64,000 nucleotides of DNA from Fidelibacterota bacterium. Lineage in GTDB: Bacteria; Fidelibacterota; Marinisomatia; SCGC-AAA003-L08; JACNLC01. The notes below the pieces were generated by a model that saw only the letters and a list, made by a program, of their open reading frames with translations, did no database searches and was not told where the DNA came from. A program made the position numbers and the translations under genes. The stretch spans positions 1 through 64,000 of the forward strand of contig JACNLC010000056.1 of the NCBI GenBank assembly GCA_014381725.1, read 5' to 3'. Below are positions 18,700 to 28,168 of the stretch, one piece after another (position 1 is the stretch's first letter; every line of letters starts with the position of its first letter).

Positions 18700-20712
18700 T
18701 CACTTATTCTTTGAAACTTTTGAAATCTGCTTAAATTGGAAATTGTTGCTATTATTAAACTTCACATCTAAAATACCATTTTTAGAATCAATGGTGATTT
18801 GGAATAATTCAGATTTTACTACCCAATTGTCTGACGCTTGAACAACAATACCATTGTTCCATTTAAAATTATTTAATAACTTTTTGGGGAGAATGAGACT
18901 CTCACCGGTAATTTTTAAAAACGCAGACGGAGACAACAAAGACGGATAAGTTTTATAATCAGGGCGGATTTCAACAAAATTAGGCATATCAATAATTCTC
19001 CATAAACGATTATTATCAGATAAAATTGCAGGGAGTCCAAATTCATCTGTGCCGAAAGTCAGTGTTTCTTTAAAAGAGCGACCTCCGGTTTTGCATTGGA
19101 AAATCCACTGCTCACCTTCTCTGCCAATAAGCGACCACTCAACTTCAGATTCAATTTCAATTGGAGAAATTAAATCGTCTTTGTTAGGATTGGAATGAGA
19201 AACTATATCTCCATTTACAGTTGCTTCCGAAAATGATGCAGGCAAAGTGGGTGAACCCACAACCGGAATTGCTTGTAGTTGATAGTGGATGTGGGGAACA
19301 GGAGAACGACCTGAATTTCCACAGTATCCTAAAATTTGACCTCGAGTTACTTTTTGTCCAGGTACAACAATAATACTGCCTTGTTTAAAATGGCTAAGCT
19401 CACTAAACTCACCGTTCCAGTGATCAATGATAACATAATTTCCCCAATTTCGTTCTGTGTTTGCAGTTTGAGGTGGATTATCTTCAACTGAATTTTCTAC
19501 GATGTAAACGGTACCTGGAGCAGGCGCCAATACTGGCAATCCAAACGCATAAAAATCTTCAACTTTGTTCCCAAATCCACTGGCTTGATGACCTCGTTCA
19601 TCTCTAACTACAAAATCCCACGCGTATTGCCCAACACCTTTGTGAGTCCACTCACCATGATTTCCTTGTAAAACTGTCCACTCACCCATAAACGGAAGTG
19701 TTATTACAGTTTTGAGATTGTTTTTTTGCCCAGACCAACGACGATACCATCTGCGATTTGTTTCTGGACTTTTAATAATGTGCAACGGAATTGGAATCAG
19801 TCTGAATGAACTTGTAGTTTGAGGTAACATTTTAAGTGGAAACAAGAAAACGAAAGTTACCATATTAAATGCAAAAACGAGAGGGGGGAGGTTTATCGGA
19901 TTCAGAACTGTAGTCATAGCTACATCTACCAATCCAACTGTGACAATAGCGATTGATGCTAAAACAAAACCGTGGCGATTTGACACAATAAAAAATCCAC
20001 CAAAAGCTAATGCAGTAAGCACATAATTAAGACCGTGAAAGCCATCAACATTTCCGTGTAAAAATGTGTAGGTAAGCATTCCTAAAAATCCACCCCATAA
20101 TCCGTAGATGATTGAAACTCGCGAGTATAATCCGATTGCGATTAGCACAAGAACACCAGAAAGTAGATTGTCTTGAAATAGAATACTCCCAAACATTTTT
20201 ATATATTCAAAAATACTGTATGGGAGGAAATTAAATAACCATAAATCTAATGTTTTGAGAAATGTAATAGGAGCAAATGAAACCACTGAATCATCCACAA
20301 CACCGATGGTAAGTAATACTAACCAAATCACAATCATAAATGGTAAACTCAAAATTGGGAGGTCGTATTTTGATAAGAAATTTGCCAACATTACTGAAAT
20401 AATTCCTGAGATTCCAGATCCAGCAATGAGGAAAATCCACATTCTCAAAGATGGTTCAGTATATTTGCCGAGTGCTAATCCGATAAGAATTCCGCTTACT
20501 CCGAAAATCCCTGATTTCCAAGCATCGGGATGAGCGTGCATCCACCGGGCTGTTAAATTGGAGATGATATCTCCGATTAAACCCATCAATCCAATTACTG
20601 GATAAAAAAGTGTAGATGTAAAAATTATTAAAGCAGTAATTGGATGTGGTGAAAAAGCCAACACACCATAAGAAAGAAAAGTAACATTGGTAATCTGTTT
20701 AAGTCGTTTCAT
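18700..20712 (-). CDS. Urea-transporter-like membrane domain fused to an M23 metallopeptidase domain
   Basis: About 670 residues in two parts. Residues 1-300 form roughly ten helices with urea-transporter marks: FSPHPITALIIF, then GIFGVSGILIGLALG, then LPILSLPFMIVIWLVLL. Residues about 350-510 are an M23/LytM peptidase: HKGVGQYAWDFVV (first His and Asp ligands), GLPVLAPAPGTVYIVENSVED, NYVIIDH and SPVPHIHYQLQ (HxH). A beta-rich tail of about 150 residues follows. All zinc ligands look intact. I use ATG 20712; a TTG directly before it is possible. Whether the barrel really moves urea is unknown. The peptidase should face the periplasm, perhaps as a wall hydrolase or regulator. Confidence 0.85.
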   Translation of the reverse strand: MKRLKQITNVTFLSYGVLAFSPHPITALIIFTSTLFYPVIGLMGLIGDIISNLTARWMHAHPDAWKSGIFGVSGILIGLALGKYTEPSLRMWIFLIAGSGISGIISVMLANFLSKYDLPILSLPFMIVIWLVLLTIGVVDDSVVSFAPITFLKTLDLWLFNFLPYSIFEYIKMFGSILFQDNLLSGVLVLIAIGLYSRVSIIYGLWGGFLGMLTYTFLHGNVDGFHGLNYVLTALAFGGFFIVSNRHGFVLASIAIVTVGLVDVAMTTVLNPINLPPLVFAFNMVTFVFLFPLKMLPQTTSSFRLIPIPLHIIKSPETNRRWYRRWSGQKNNLKTVITLPFMGEWTVLQGNHGEWTHKGVGQYAWDFVVRDERGHQASGFGNKVEDFYAFGLPVLAPAPGTVYIVENSVEDNPPQTANTERNWGNYVIIDHWNGEFSELSHFKQGSIIVVPGQKVTRGQILGYCGNSGRSPVPHIHYQLQAIPVVGSPTLPASFSEATVNGDIVSHSNPNKDDLISPIEIESEVEWSLIGREGEQWIFQCKTGGRSFKETLTFGTDEFGLPAILSDNNRLWRIIDMPNFVEIRPDYKTYPSLLSPSAFLKITGESLILPKKLLNNFKWNNGIVVQASDNWVVKSELFQITIDSKNGILDVKFNNSNNFQFKQISKVSKNK

Positions 20713-20746
20713 CAATAGATTATAAATTCTTCGTTATCTCCTCCAT

Positions 20747-20782
20747 AATTTACATCGAGTTTAGTTAAACTCGATGTAAATT
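20747..20782. repeat. Perfect 36-bp palindrome (17-bp arms)
   Basis: AATTTACATCGAGTTTA (20747-20763) and its exact complement TAAACTCGATGTAAATT (20766-20782) are separated by GT. It lies between the decarboxylase stop and the transporter/M23 start. No T-run follows on either strand, so it is not a plain intrinsic terminator. It could be an operator, a transcript-stabilising hairpin, or a pause site. Confidence 0.85.
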
Positions 20783-20801
20783 AGATATATTTTGTTAGAA
20801 T

Positions 20802-22148
20802 TTATTTCTTAAACTCATCAGGTACATTTTCAAATTCTTGAACATAATCTCGTGTATCTGATTTTTTAATTACATGGATTTTTCCATCTTCAATTGCGAT
20901 GATATTTGGTCGCAAATAAATAAATTGCCAAGATTGACTAATATTATATGCTCCAACATGTGGAATCACCAATAAATCACCTCGCCTAACTGGTGGAACT
21001 GACGCATTTTGCCGTAATACATCAATATTCATACACAAACCACCAAATAGGATAGTATCTTCTAACATTTGCCCTGAGTCTTGAGCAGTTTGGAAATTAT
21101 AGTTATACCACTGAACAGACGAGAGAACATTCATCCCTGCATCTAAAACAACTCCGCGAGTTCCACCCGGAAGTCTCTTTTGAGCTACAACAGATGTAAT
21201 CATAGAAAATGGTTCATCAACTAAAGCTCTACCCGGTTCCAAAAATAGTCGTGGTGCATCTTGTGCTTGGAATGGACCATTCATCAAAATCGGACAAATT
21301 GCTTCTGCATATTGATCAAAAGTCGGGCAGGTTTGTTCAGCAGGCATCCACGCCCAATTGAGCGTATTTCTAGATGCATAACCACCACCAATATCCCAGT
21401 ATTTTAGTTTAACACCAAGTTGCTCTTTGATATAAGCGTAAAAATCAACCAAACCCTGTGCTGCTCGGGAATATACTGTAACATCGTCAACATAAGTCCC
21501 TGCGTGTAAATGTAATCCAACAACTTTAAGCTTATTATTTGATAATGCTCGTTTTACAGCTTCGTATGCGTGGCCGGCTTCAATATTAAATCCAAATTTA
21601 TGCCAAGGAGGATTGTTTAAATCCATATTAACACGAATTCCAACTTCAAGTATTTTACCAAGCTCGTCGGATATATCTTCAATGAGTTGCATTTCATCGT
21701 AATTATCAATATTGACCATTGCACCATCATTGAATGCACGAATCAACTCTTCCCGAGTTTTATAAGGTCCATTGAACACAATTTTATTTCCCGGCATATC
21801 AAGATTTCGAGCAATATCATATTCAAACCCGGAAACTACTTCTGCCCAAGCACCCTCTTGATGAAGAATAGAGCATACTGCTTTTAGATAATTTGTTTTA
21901 TATGAATATGCAATTTGTGCTTTTGGATAACGAGTTTGGAAAGCACGAGTCATATCTCTATACCGTTCCCTAAGTTCGTTTACTGCCAAAACATATAACG
22001 GAGAACCATATTCCCCAGCTAACTCTTCAACAGAAAATCCTGATAAACGACTCATCGGAACCGTTGCAGGAGGACGACCGAATTTATTCATAACTCCTAC
22101 AGTATGTCTAACAATTGTTGGTTTACTATAAGTTTTCTTTGGTGCCAT
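20802..22148 (-). CDS. PLP-dependent decarboxylase of the diaminopimelate/ornithine fold-III type
   Basis: A 448-residue enzyme of the alanine-racemase-fold decarboxylases. The PLP lysine is in IAYSYKTNYLKAV near residue 84, the glycine loop in YWDIGGGYASRN, the phosphate-binding region in LFLEPGRALVDE, and the partner-subunit Cys in FGGLCMNIDVL. It is not an ordinary LysA: there is an N-terminal extension of about 35 residues (TYSKPTIVRHTVGVMNKFG, then RPPATVPMSRLSG) that looks like a peptide leader rather than an enzyme segment. The start overlaps the ATP-grasp stop as TAATG. With PqqD and ATP-grasp partners it probably works in a peptide- or carrier-based pathway. The substrate is unknown. 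Confidence 0.82.
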   Translation of the reverse strand: MAPKKTYSKPTIVRHTVGVMNKFGRPPATVPMSRLSGFSVEELAGEYGSPLYVLAVNELRERYRDMTRAFQTRYPKAQIAYSYKTNYLKAVCSILHQEGAWAEVVSGFEYDIARNLDMPGNKIVFNGPYKTREELIRAFNDGAMVNIDNYDEMQLIEDISDELGKILEVGIRVNMDLNNPPWHKFGFNIEAGHAYEAVKRALSNNKLKVVGLHLHAGTYVDDVTVYSRAAQGLVDFYAYIKEQLGVKLKYWDIGGGYASRNTLNWAWMPAEQTCPTFDQYAEAICPILMNGPFQAQDAPRLFLEPGRALVDEPFSMITSVVAQKRLPGGTRGVVLDAGMNVLSSVQWYNYNFQTAQDSGQMLEDTILFGGLCMNIDVLRQNASVPPVRRGDLLVIPHVGAYNISQSWQFIYLRPNIIAIEDGKIHVIKKSDTRDYVQEFENVPDEFKK

Positions 22149-23215
22149 TATTCTTCCTTTCCACTTTTTGTATAGTGTAATTCACCTAATGTTGTTAAAT
22201 GTTCAATATGTTCAATTGGGCATACTAAATCGGTAGCGTGTCTAACAAAAGTCATTCCTGATTTTGCACACGGCATCGGCTTTACATCTTTTCCGAGCGC
22301 GAGGTCAACCACTAGCTTTGGTAGATTTTGTTCCGCTCCTGTGCATAAATAAATCCACGCAGGAAATCTCGGATTTACTTCAAGTAAGTAGTATTTATTT
22401 GTCTTTTTCTCTTGAAGTATTTCCAGTTCACAAGGACCTGCCCACTTTAATCCTTTAATAATTTTTTTTGATAATTTATCTAGTTCTGGATTTTTGATAG
22501 TAATCGCAGCCCACGCCTTTCCTTTATCGGTTAAACGAGTTTTACGGATTGGAACAGACCCTAGCAAATCTCCATCTCTACTTCCCACGCAACAGATATC
22601 GAATTCTTCTGCTTTTATGACTTTTTGCAGAATAATCGGTAATCCCCATTTTAGTTTAATTTTATCGAAATATGACAATGCATCTAGTTTATTTTCGCAA
22701 TGATATGCTTCGTAAAAGATTCCCTTAACCATCAATGGAAATCCAATTTCCTTAAATCCTTCGTCAAGTTGACTAGGTGTTTTTACCACAAATGTTTTTG
22801 GTGAAGGAATTCCTATCTCTTGACAGAATTCATCAATATATGCTTTGGAGACATTTTTTGTGGATTCAGGTGATGGAAGAAATAAAGATATTCCTATTTC
22901 TTTTAATCGAGGTTCTAAACTCTGGTACAATGCCAATTCACTATCAAGTGTAGGAATTATTACATCCAAACGAACTTGGCTGTGAATATATGCTAATCTT
23001 TCAAATATCGCATCAAAGCCTTGATTTGGATAGGGTATTAGATATACATCGTCTAAAAGTCCGTCGTCGTAAATTCCGGTGTCCATTACATCGTAACCCA
23101 AACCTACAATTTTCCCATCCCATCCATCTGGGTGTCGCAAACTTCTAATAACCCCGATTCCAGGTGCAGGATTATCCGCAGCGTGAAGACCTGTTATTCC
23201 TATATTAATTCCCAT
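22148..23215 (-). CDS. ATP-grasp ligase
   Basis: A 355-residue ATP-grasp protein. Residues 1-110 are a Rossmann-like pre-ATP-grasp region (NIGITGLHAADNPAPGIGVIRSLR). The central domain has PLMVKGIFYEAYHCEN (the nucleotide lysine loop) and LQKVIKAEEFDICCVG. The metal-binding end is YYLLEVNPRFPAW with Glu and Asn. Such enzymes join a carboxylate to an amine through an acyl phosphate. It overlaps the PqqD-like gene upstream and the decarboxylase downstream by one base each, so the three are made together. A tail with VRHATDLVCPIEHIEHL follows the catalytic core. Confidence 0.85.
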   Translation of the reverse strand: MGINIGITGLHAADNPAPGIGVIRSLRHPDGWDGKIVGLGYDVMDTGIYDDGLLDDVYLIPYPNQGFDAIFERLAYIHSQVRLDVIIPTLDSELALYQSLEPRLKEIGISLFLPSPESTKNVSKAYIDEFCQEIGIPSPKTFVVKTPSQLDEGFKEIGFPLMVKGIFYEAYHCENKLDALSYFDKIKLKWGLPIILQKVIKAEEFDICCVGSRDGDLLGSVPIRKTRLTDKGKAWAAITIKNPELDKLSKKIIKGLKWAGPCELEILQEKKTNKYYLLEVNPRFPAWIYLCTGAEQNLPKLVVDLALGKDVKPMPCAKSGMTFVRHATDLVCPIEHIEHLTTLGELHYTKSGKEE

Positions 23216-23460
23216 TAGTCAATAAGCCCCGCTTCAGATAATTGACGAAAGAAATCGTCTATATCTTTTCTTGCAGTTTCTTCGCTTACATCAAACTCGT
23301 TGATAAGTAGTCGTAGAATCCCTGGTGCTTGTTTGCCTTCTTCAATGTTCTTGAAGATAAACTGACCGGTTGGATTTAATGTATAAGTCAAGCCTGACCC
23401 GTGGTCAAATAAAAATCCATTTTGACTTAGAGTTAGTTCTGATTTAAATATATTTTTCAT
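23215..23460 (-). CDS. PqqD-family peptide-binding protein
   Basis: An 81-residue winged-helix-like protein of the PqqD family. Its pattern is GFLFDHGSGLTYTLNPTGQFIFKNIEEG, then ILRLLINEFDVSEETARKDIDDFFRQLSEAGLI. PqqD domains bind leader peptides and present them to modifying enzymes. I place the start at 23460, where AAAGGAAAAAG precedes the ATG. An open frame from 23505 would add 15 mostly charged residues and hide that site. Its stop overlaps the ATP-grasp start (TAATG). No separate precursor peptide gene was seen next to it. Confidence 0.85.
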   Translation of the reverse strand: MKNIFKSELTLSQNGFLFDHGSGLTYTLNPTGQFIFKNIEEGKQAPGILRLLINEFDVSEETARKDIDDFFRQLSEAGLID

Positions 23461-23532
23461 CTTTTTCCTTTCTTTATTGATTGTAGGCCTTTTATTTTCG
23501 GCCATTTTGTGTTTAGAAATTAGAACAATTTC

Positions 23533-23958
23533 TTAATAACCTTCGATATTATTTAGCAACCCTGTTTTGTAAACCAATAAATCATCAAAGTGATAACCGT
23601 TGAGTTTGCACCAATGGCAGTATTCTAAAGTGCAATCAATTTTATCTATTTTGTTTCCCCATAATGCAACCTCAAAACTACCACCGAGTAAATCTTTATC
23701 AACTTGGATTTCCTGCGAAAAATGTCCTTTATTAATTACTGAGTTACTGTGTCTTCCACCTGTTACGGCATCAACGGTATTGTATGGATACAGAGAAATT
23801 CCAAGCCAAGCGTTTTCATTATTGCATTCACCATTGATAGAAATTCTTGTTGGCCAGCCGTGGTCAGCATTTATAATAATTTCAGCAGTCATTGTAGATG
23901 AATCTTGAGCAAACATAATAACAGCAAATAATAATAATCCCAAAAATTTATATTTCAT
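23533..23958 (-). CDS. Exported protein of unknown function, Cys-containing beta domain
   Basis: A 141-residue exported protein with signal peptide KYKFLGLLLFAVIMFAQ. The mature part is beta-rich: AEIIINADHGWPTRISING, then ENAWLGISLYPYNTVDAVTGGRHSN. It has a small Cys cluster at DCTLEYCHWCKLNGY, which may form a disulfide or bind metal. I did not recognise the family. It follows the barrel protein (TAATG overlap at 23958) and lies 73 bases before the PqqD/ATP-grasp/decarboxylase genes on the same strand, so it may be their target or an unrelated operon member. Confidence 0.65.
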   Translation of the reverse strand: MKYKFLGLLLFAVIMFAQDSSTMTAEIIINADHGWPTRISINGECNNENAWLGISLYPYNTVDAVTGGRHSNSVINKGHFSQEIQVDKDLLGGSFEVALWGNKIDKIDCTLEYCHWCKLNGYHFDDLLVYKTGLLNNIEGY

Positions 23959-24923
23959 TAAAACCTCCCCTGAAAACCGATCGTAAAAAAGTTGGAATGA
24001 TATGGTTTGTCATCCTCAAGAGTTTCATATCGGTGAAATGAATAAACTCCAATCAAATGCCAATTTGTATTAATTCTATAAGTTATGTTAATGTTGGATA
24101 AATCCCGTAACACATCCGGATTATTGTTTATAACTAATGCATAAGGGTCAACAGAAAACCGACTTTCCCCAATATTTAAAGATGCTGAAATTGAAAGAGG
24201 GTCGGTTGGTTGCCATAACCAAGTTCCAATTGCAGAATACATATAATCATCATTTACTTGTTGAACCATTCCACCAAGCCTAAAAATATGGTCTCCGAAT
24301 TTTTTACCGATAATTCCAGTATATTGATTTACAAATATTTCGCTTATCTCATCATAATAATATGTTGTATCATTTAGAGAAAATCGTTCTGGATAGTTTC
24401 GTATATCTGTAACATGCTCCACATTAAAATATTCCGAGTGAATATATGAAACAGCGTATCCAAACCTTCTCAAATCTCCAGTAATTTGAGTTCCAGCAAT
24501 CCAACCGTTTAAGTGTGTTTCGGTCTGTTTTTCTTGAGATAAAGAATTAACAAACATAGTATCTAAACCTATATTTGAGTCAAAAAACCCAACAATCCCA
24601 CCAATACGAAATCCTGTTTTTATCCAAAAGAAATCTCGTCCTAAAACATTGTATTGACGATATACTGTTGAGTCAGTTGTAACTTTCAAATCTTCATAAG
24701 AAATTGCAAATCTGTCGCGCCATCTTCTATCCATTGAAACATATCCTGCATACGAACGATATTGTTTCCCATCAGAATATTTACCATAAGTATAATAAGC
24801 AGAAGTTCCCAAATTCCAAGGATATAAAGCATCTAAGCTCATTGTTGACTGAGTAAAAGCGACTGAAAGAAATGCAATTACAACAAACAAAAATCGTAGA
24901 TTAATCATGATATTTTTTCTCAT
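23958..24923 (-). CDS. Predicted outer-membrane beta-barrel protein
   Basis: A 321-residue protein with signal sequence (INLRFLFVVIAFLSVAFTQS) and alternating aromatic strands through to a C-terminal SNFFTIGFQGRF. The final Phe and strand pattern are typical of outer-membrane barrels. About twelve to fourteen strands are likely, for example YYTYGKYSDGKQYRSYAGYVS and GGMVQQVNDDYMYSAIGTWLW. I recognise no named family. The start may be the ATG at 24923 or the in-frame ATG at 24908. It lies between two Por-tailed proteins and a small exported protein, so it may be their surface anchor or an unrelated porin. Confidence 0.65.
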   Translation of the reverse strand: MRKNIMINLRFLFVVIAFLSVAFTQSTMSLDALYPWNLGTSAYYTYGKYSDGKQYRSYAGYVSMDRRWRDRFAISYEDLKVTTDSTVYRQYNVLGRDFFWIKTGFRIGGIVGFFDSNIGLDTMFVNSLSQEKQTETHLNGWIAGTQITGDLRRFGYAVSYIHSEYFNVEHVTDIRNYPERFSLNDTTYYYDEISEIFVNQYTGIIGKKFGDHIFRLGGMVQQVNDDYMYSAIGTWLWQPTDPLSISASLNIGESRFSVDPYALVINNNPDVLRDLSNINITYRINTNWHLIGVYSFHRYETLEDDKPYHSNFFTIGFQGRF

Positions 24924-24940
24924 TATATTTAAAAATATTA

Positions 24941-25912
24941 CTATTTCATCATCATCATTGGACGAGTGATAGTACCTAAATTAGTTTTAACTTGATAAAA
25001 ATAAACTCCACTGGAAAGATGGTTTCCTCTTTGACCAACTCCAGCCCAAGGGAATTGGTGATTACCAGATGGTAACATTTTATCGATAACTCTACAAATT
25101 AAATTCCCTTTAATGTCAACAATATTTATCGTAACATGAGATGGTTCACTTAGTTTAACAGGGATAACTGTTGAGGGATTAAAAGGGTTTGGGAAATTTT
25201 GTCCTAGTTGAAAATCAACTGGAGTAGTTTCTCCAGAAATAAATGCTCCACCTGTGTATTGAAGCACATGTAGAGTGTAAATTTCGTTTTCGTAATCATA
25301 CAAATTGTAAATCAATTCCATTTGCTCGTCTAAGTCTAAATTACCAATGTACGGGCCTGCAATATAACCGTTGAACAACTCACTTGTCCATTCGAGTGTA
25401 CCTGATGCACCATCGTAAATATAAATTTTACTGGTGTAAGTAGAAGTTCCGTAATTGTAATCGTTTAATCCAAACACAAGTTCTTCCATCCCATCGTTAT
25501 CCATATCTTTGGAATCAATGAAGTATATTTCCCCAGATAGTTCTCCAGTTGTCCAAACAGGTTCAGTAGCGAAAATATCCCATACAGCTAACTTCGTTCG
25601 ATAAATCGGATCATAACTGGTAGATACAAACACTGCCTGCTCTATTTCATCACCATTGAAATCGTATAGTTCGTAGATATTTAGATAATCATAATTGTCT
25701 TCGACTATTTCCCAATTAATTTGATAGTCGTTTTCACCATCGAAGAACACAACATTGTTCATCCATATTTTGGTCAATTCTGGTGTATCGTCATTATTTA
25801 GATCAAAATATATCAGTCCCTTTTCTGATGGATCTTGTGCTACTTGCCATTCTTCGGTATATTGAGCCACTATCACCGAAAATGCTATTATTATTGAAAT
25901 TAATTTCTTCAT
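24941..25912 (-). CDS. Secreted protein with Por/type IX sorting tail
   Basis: A 323-residue exported protein. A signal peptide ends at VIVAQ, followed by about 200 residues of beta repeats with acidic loops of the FG-GAP/VCBS kind (FIDSKDMDNDGMEELVFGLN), which may bind calcium. The C-terminal 85 residues are a Por secretion-system sorting domain: FQLGQNFPNPFNPSTVI, then SSGVYFYQVKTN. It should be secreted or surface-attached through a type IX-like system. It is a short paralogue of the next gene upstream: both start with a matching W-E/Q-QD, then YFDLNNDD and FFDG pattern. AGAAAGGAAAAAATA precedes the start. Confidence 0.85.
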   Translation of the reverse strand: MKKLISIIIAFSVIVAQYTEEWQVAQDPSEKGLIYFDLNNDDTPELTKIWMNNVVFFDGENDYQINWEIVEDNYDYLNIYELYDFNGDEIEQAVFVSTSYDPIYRTKLAVWDIFATEPVWTTGELSGEIYFIDSKDMDNDGMEELVFGLNDYNYGTSTYTSKIYIYDGASGTLEWTSELFNGYIAGPYIGNLDLDEQMELIYNLYDYENEIYTLHVLQYTGGAFISGETTPVDFQLGQNFPNPFNPSTVIPVKLSEPSHVTINIVDIKGNLICRVIDKMLPSGNHQFPWAGVGQRGNHLSSGVYFYQVKTNLGTITRPMMMMK

Positions 25913-25925
25913 TATTTTTTCCTTT

Positions 25926-28091
25926 CTATTTTAGTAATGTTATTTTATTGAAAATTGAATTGTTATCTGTTGTTAATTTTACAAAATATATTCCACTTGA
26001 ATAATTTGACGCATCCCAAATTACTTGGTGAAAACCAGCTTCCTGCATACTGCCACTGCTTACTAGTTCTTCTATAAGTTGGCCATTAACATTGTAAATA
26101 GCGAGTAGCACGGAGCTATGAGCAGGGAGTTGGTAACTCATTGTGGTTACAGGATTAAATGGGTTTGGATAACTCTTGTAAAGTTGAAATTCTAATGGAA
26201 TATTTGCGTCAGTTTTCAATAGCAATGGGTTAAATCCATCTCCGATTATTCCATTAATTTCAAATTGTAATTTTTCGTTGATTTGATAACTTATATTATC
26301 CGTATCAATTACTTCAAATCTGATTTGTTCATCTTCTGTATTTCCATAAATCATCATATTAAATTCATATCGTTCATTTAGTGGAAATTTTTGAAGTGAA
26401 GCAGTTCCCCGAATTTCATTCTCACAAAATGCTGATATTGTAATCTCTGAATTTGTACATTCATCTCCATTGATTTCTACAGCGCCAATTACTGACATAT
26501 TATATTCAAACTGCCGGAAATCAAAGTTTGTATTTTCACTATGATAACATTCTCGGGGAACTGCAACTATCTCCGGAGGAGGAGAATAAATTAAACTTGT
26601 AGAATTTCGCATTTTTAGCATATATCCGACTCCTGGATTCATCGACTCAAAACCATACCAGCCATATCCTTCATAATAAGTAGCAAAACTAGTTTGATTT
26701 TTTATCATTTCACCATGGTCTTCAATACTGGCCAGTGCATCGTTTACAAAAGTTGAACCTTGTAGTAAATATCCAATCCAATTCCAACCTTCGTTTAGAT
26801 TAATAGGAATACTAGTATCAGCAGGAAATCCGCTGAAAATCAAATCGCTATATTCACTCATTTCAATCATATACATTAACGAAACATCAAATGTATCAAG
26901 TCCATACCATCCAAACTCTTGATAATAAGTAGCGAAACCTGTTTGGTTTTTTATCAAACTTCCACTATTTCCTAAAGATTCTAGAACAAAATTTACATCC
27001 ATATTTTCATTTTCTAAATTTAAAGAAAACCAATTCCACCCAACAGGGAAATTCAATACCATTTGGGATGCACTACTTGCGTTAATTTCAAATGGATTAA
27101 TATCATCTCCAATAATATCATTTGCAGAAAATTCTATATTTTCTTGAACAAAATCATAAACCAAATCATCATCATTATTATATGCCTTAAAGGTAATTGC
27201 ATCTCCTATAGTTTCGTTGCTGTAGAGCATTAAATTCACGGTAAAATGTTCGGTCACAGGAAAATAAGTTGGAGATGCAACCCCAACACATTCGTCATTT
27301 ACAAAAGCACCGACAATATCATTTTCGTCAAAAGATTCCACTCCATCAAAAAATAATGCACCAGTTAAAACCATATTAAATTCGTAATCATTTGGATTAA
27401 CTGTCCAATTTGGATAATTAGGAGGGGTATTGTTTTGATATTCGATTGAGTGTATCGTATAAAATTCATTTTTGTAATCGTAAACATTAAAAACTATTTC
27501 GTTAATATTATCACCGTCCATATCTCCAATGTAAGGACCGACCATATATCCCGAATACATCTCACTTAACCATTCGGTTTCACCTGTAAGTGCATTTAAA
27601 ATATGGAGTTGACTTGTATAGCTAGTATCTGAATCATCGTAGAAGTTTAAAGAAAAAATTAATTCACTTTGATTGTCATCATCTAAATCTTCAGAATCAA
27701 TATTGTAAATTGAAGCATTGAATGTTTCGGTTTCCCAGCTTGGCTGAGTACTTAAAATAGAATAAGCAGATATTTTTGCAGTAAGAGTATCGTAAAAACT
27801 AGAACTTGAGAAAATAGCTTTCTTGATATTTCCGTCTAATTCATAAATATTCCATAATGTAAGATATTCAAAATCTGTACTCTCTAATTGCCATACCGGA
27901 CTGAATTCATTTGCACCATCGTAAAATGAAACAGTATTAAGCCAAAACTTGCCTAATTCTTTTATACCGTCATCATTTAGATCATAATATATTGATCCAA
28001 AATCATTTCCGTCCTGCTCAATTTCCCAATCTAGAGTATATTGAGCTGAAACAAATGTCAACGAAATTAAAAGTAAAAATAATGTTTTCAT
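25926..28091 (-). CDS. Large secreted protein with repeats and Por/type IX sorting tail
   Basis: A 721-residue exported protein. A signal peptide ends at FVSAQ. Residues 18-230 match the whole N-terminal domain of the neighbouring 323-residue protein. Two repeats of about 100 residues follow, each with WNWFSLNLENEN or WNWIGYLLQGST and then KNQTGFATYYQEFGWYG or KNQTSFATYYEGYGWYG. The tail is FQLYKSYPNPFNPVTTM then SSGIYFVKLTTDNN, a sorting domain. AGGAGGGG precedes the start. Two related palindromic motifs lie upstream. It is probably a surface or extracellular binding protein; the ligand is unknown. Confidence 0.85.
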   Translation of the reverse strand: MKTLFLLLISLTFVSAQYTLDWEIEQDGNDFGSIYYDLNDDGIKELGKFWLNTVSFYDGANEFSPVWQLESTDFEYLTLWNIYELDGNIKKAIFSSSSFYDTLTAKISAYSILSTQPSWETETFNASIYNIDSEDLDDDNQSELIFSLNFYDDSDTSYTSQLHILNALTGETEWLSEMYSGYMVGPYIGDMDGDNINEIVFNVYDYKNEFYTIHSIEYQNNTPPNYPNWTVNPNDYEFNMVLTGALFFDGVESFDENDIVGAFVNDECVGVASPTYFPVTEHFTVNLMLYSNETIGDAITFKAYNNDDDLVYDFVQENIEFSANDIIGDDINPFEINASSASQMVLNFPVGWNWFSLNLENENMDVNFVLESLGNSGSLIKNQTGFATYYQEFGWYGLDTFDVSLMYMIEMSEYSDLIFSGFPADTSIPINLNEGWNWIGYLLQGSTFVNDALASIEDHGEMIKNQTSFATYYEGYGWYGFESMNPGVGYMLKMRNSTSLIYSPPPEIVAVPRECYHSENTNFDFRQFEYNMSVIGAVEINGDECTNSEITISAFCENEIRGTASLQKFPLNERYEFNMMIYGNTEDEQIRFEVIDTDNISYQINEKLQFEINGIIGDGFNPLLLKTDANIPLEFQLYKSYPNPFNPVTTMSYQLPAHSSVLLAIYNVNGQLIEELVSSGSMQEAGFHQVIWDASNYSSGIYFVKLTTDNNSIFNKITLLK

Positions 28092-28168
28092 AACCTCACC
28101 CCTCCTAATTTAAGAGATTCCACTAGTAATAAAGTATTGTACTTTATAATTTTAACAAAGAGTTCAAA

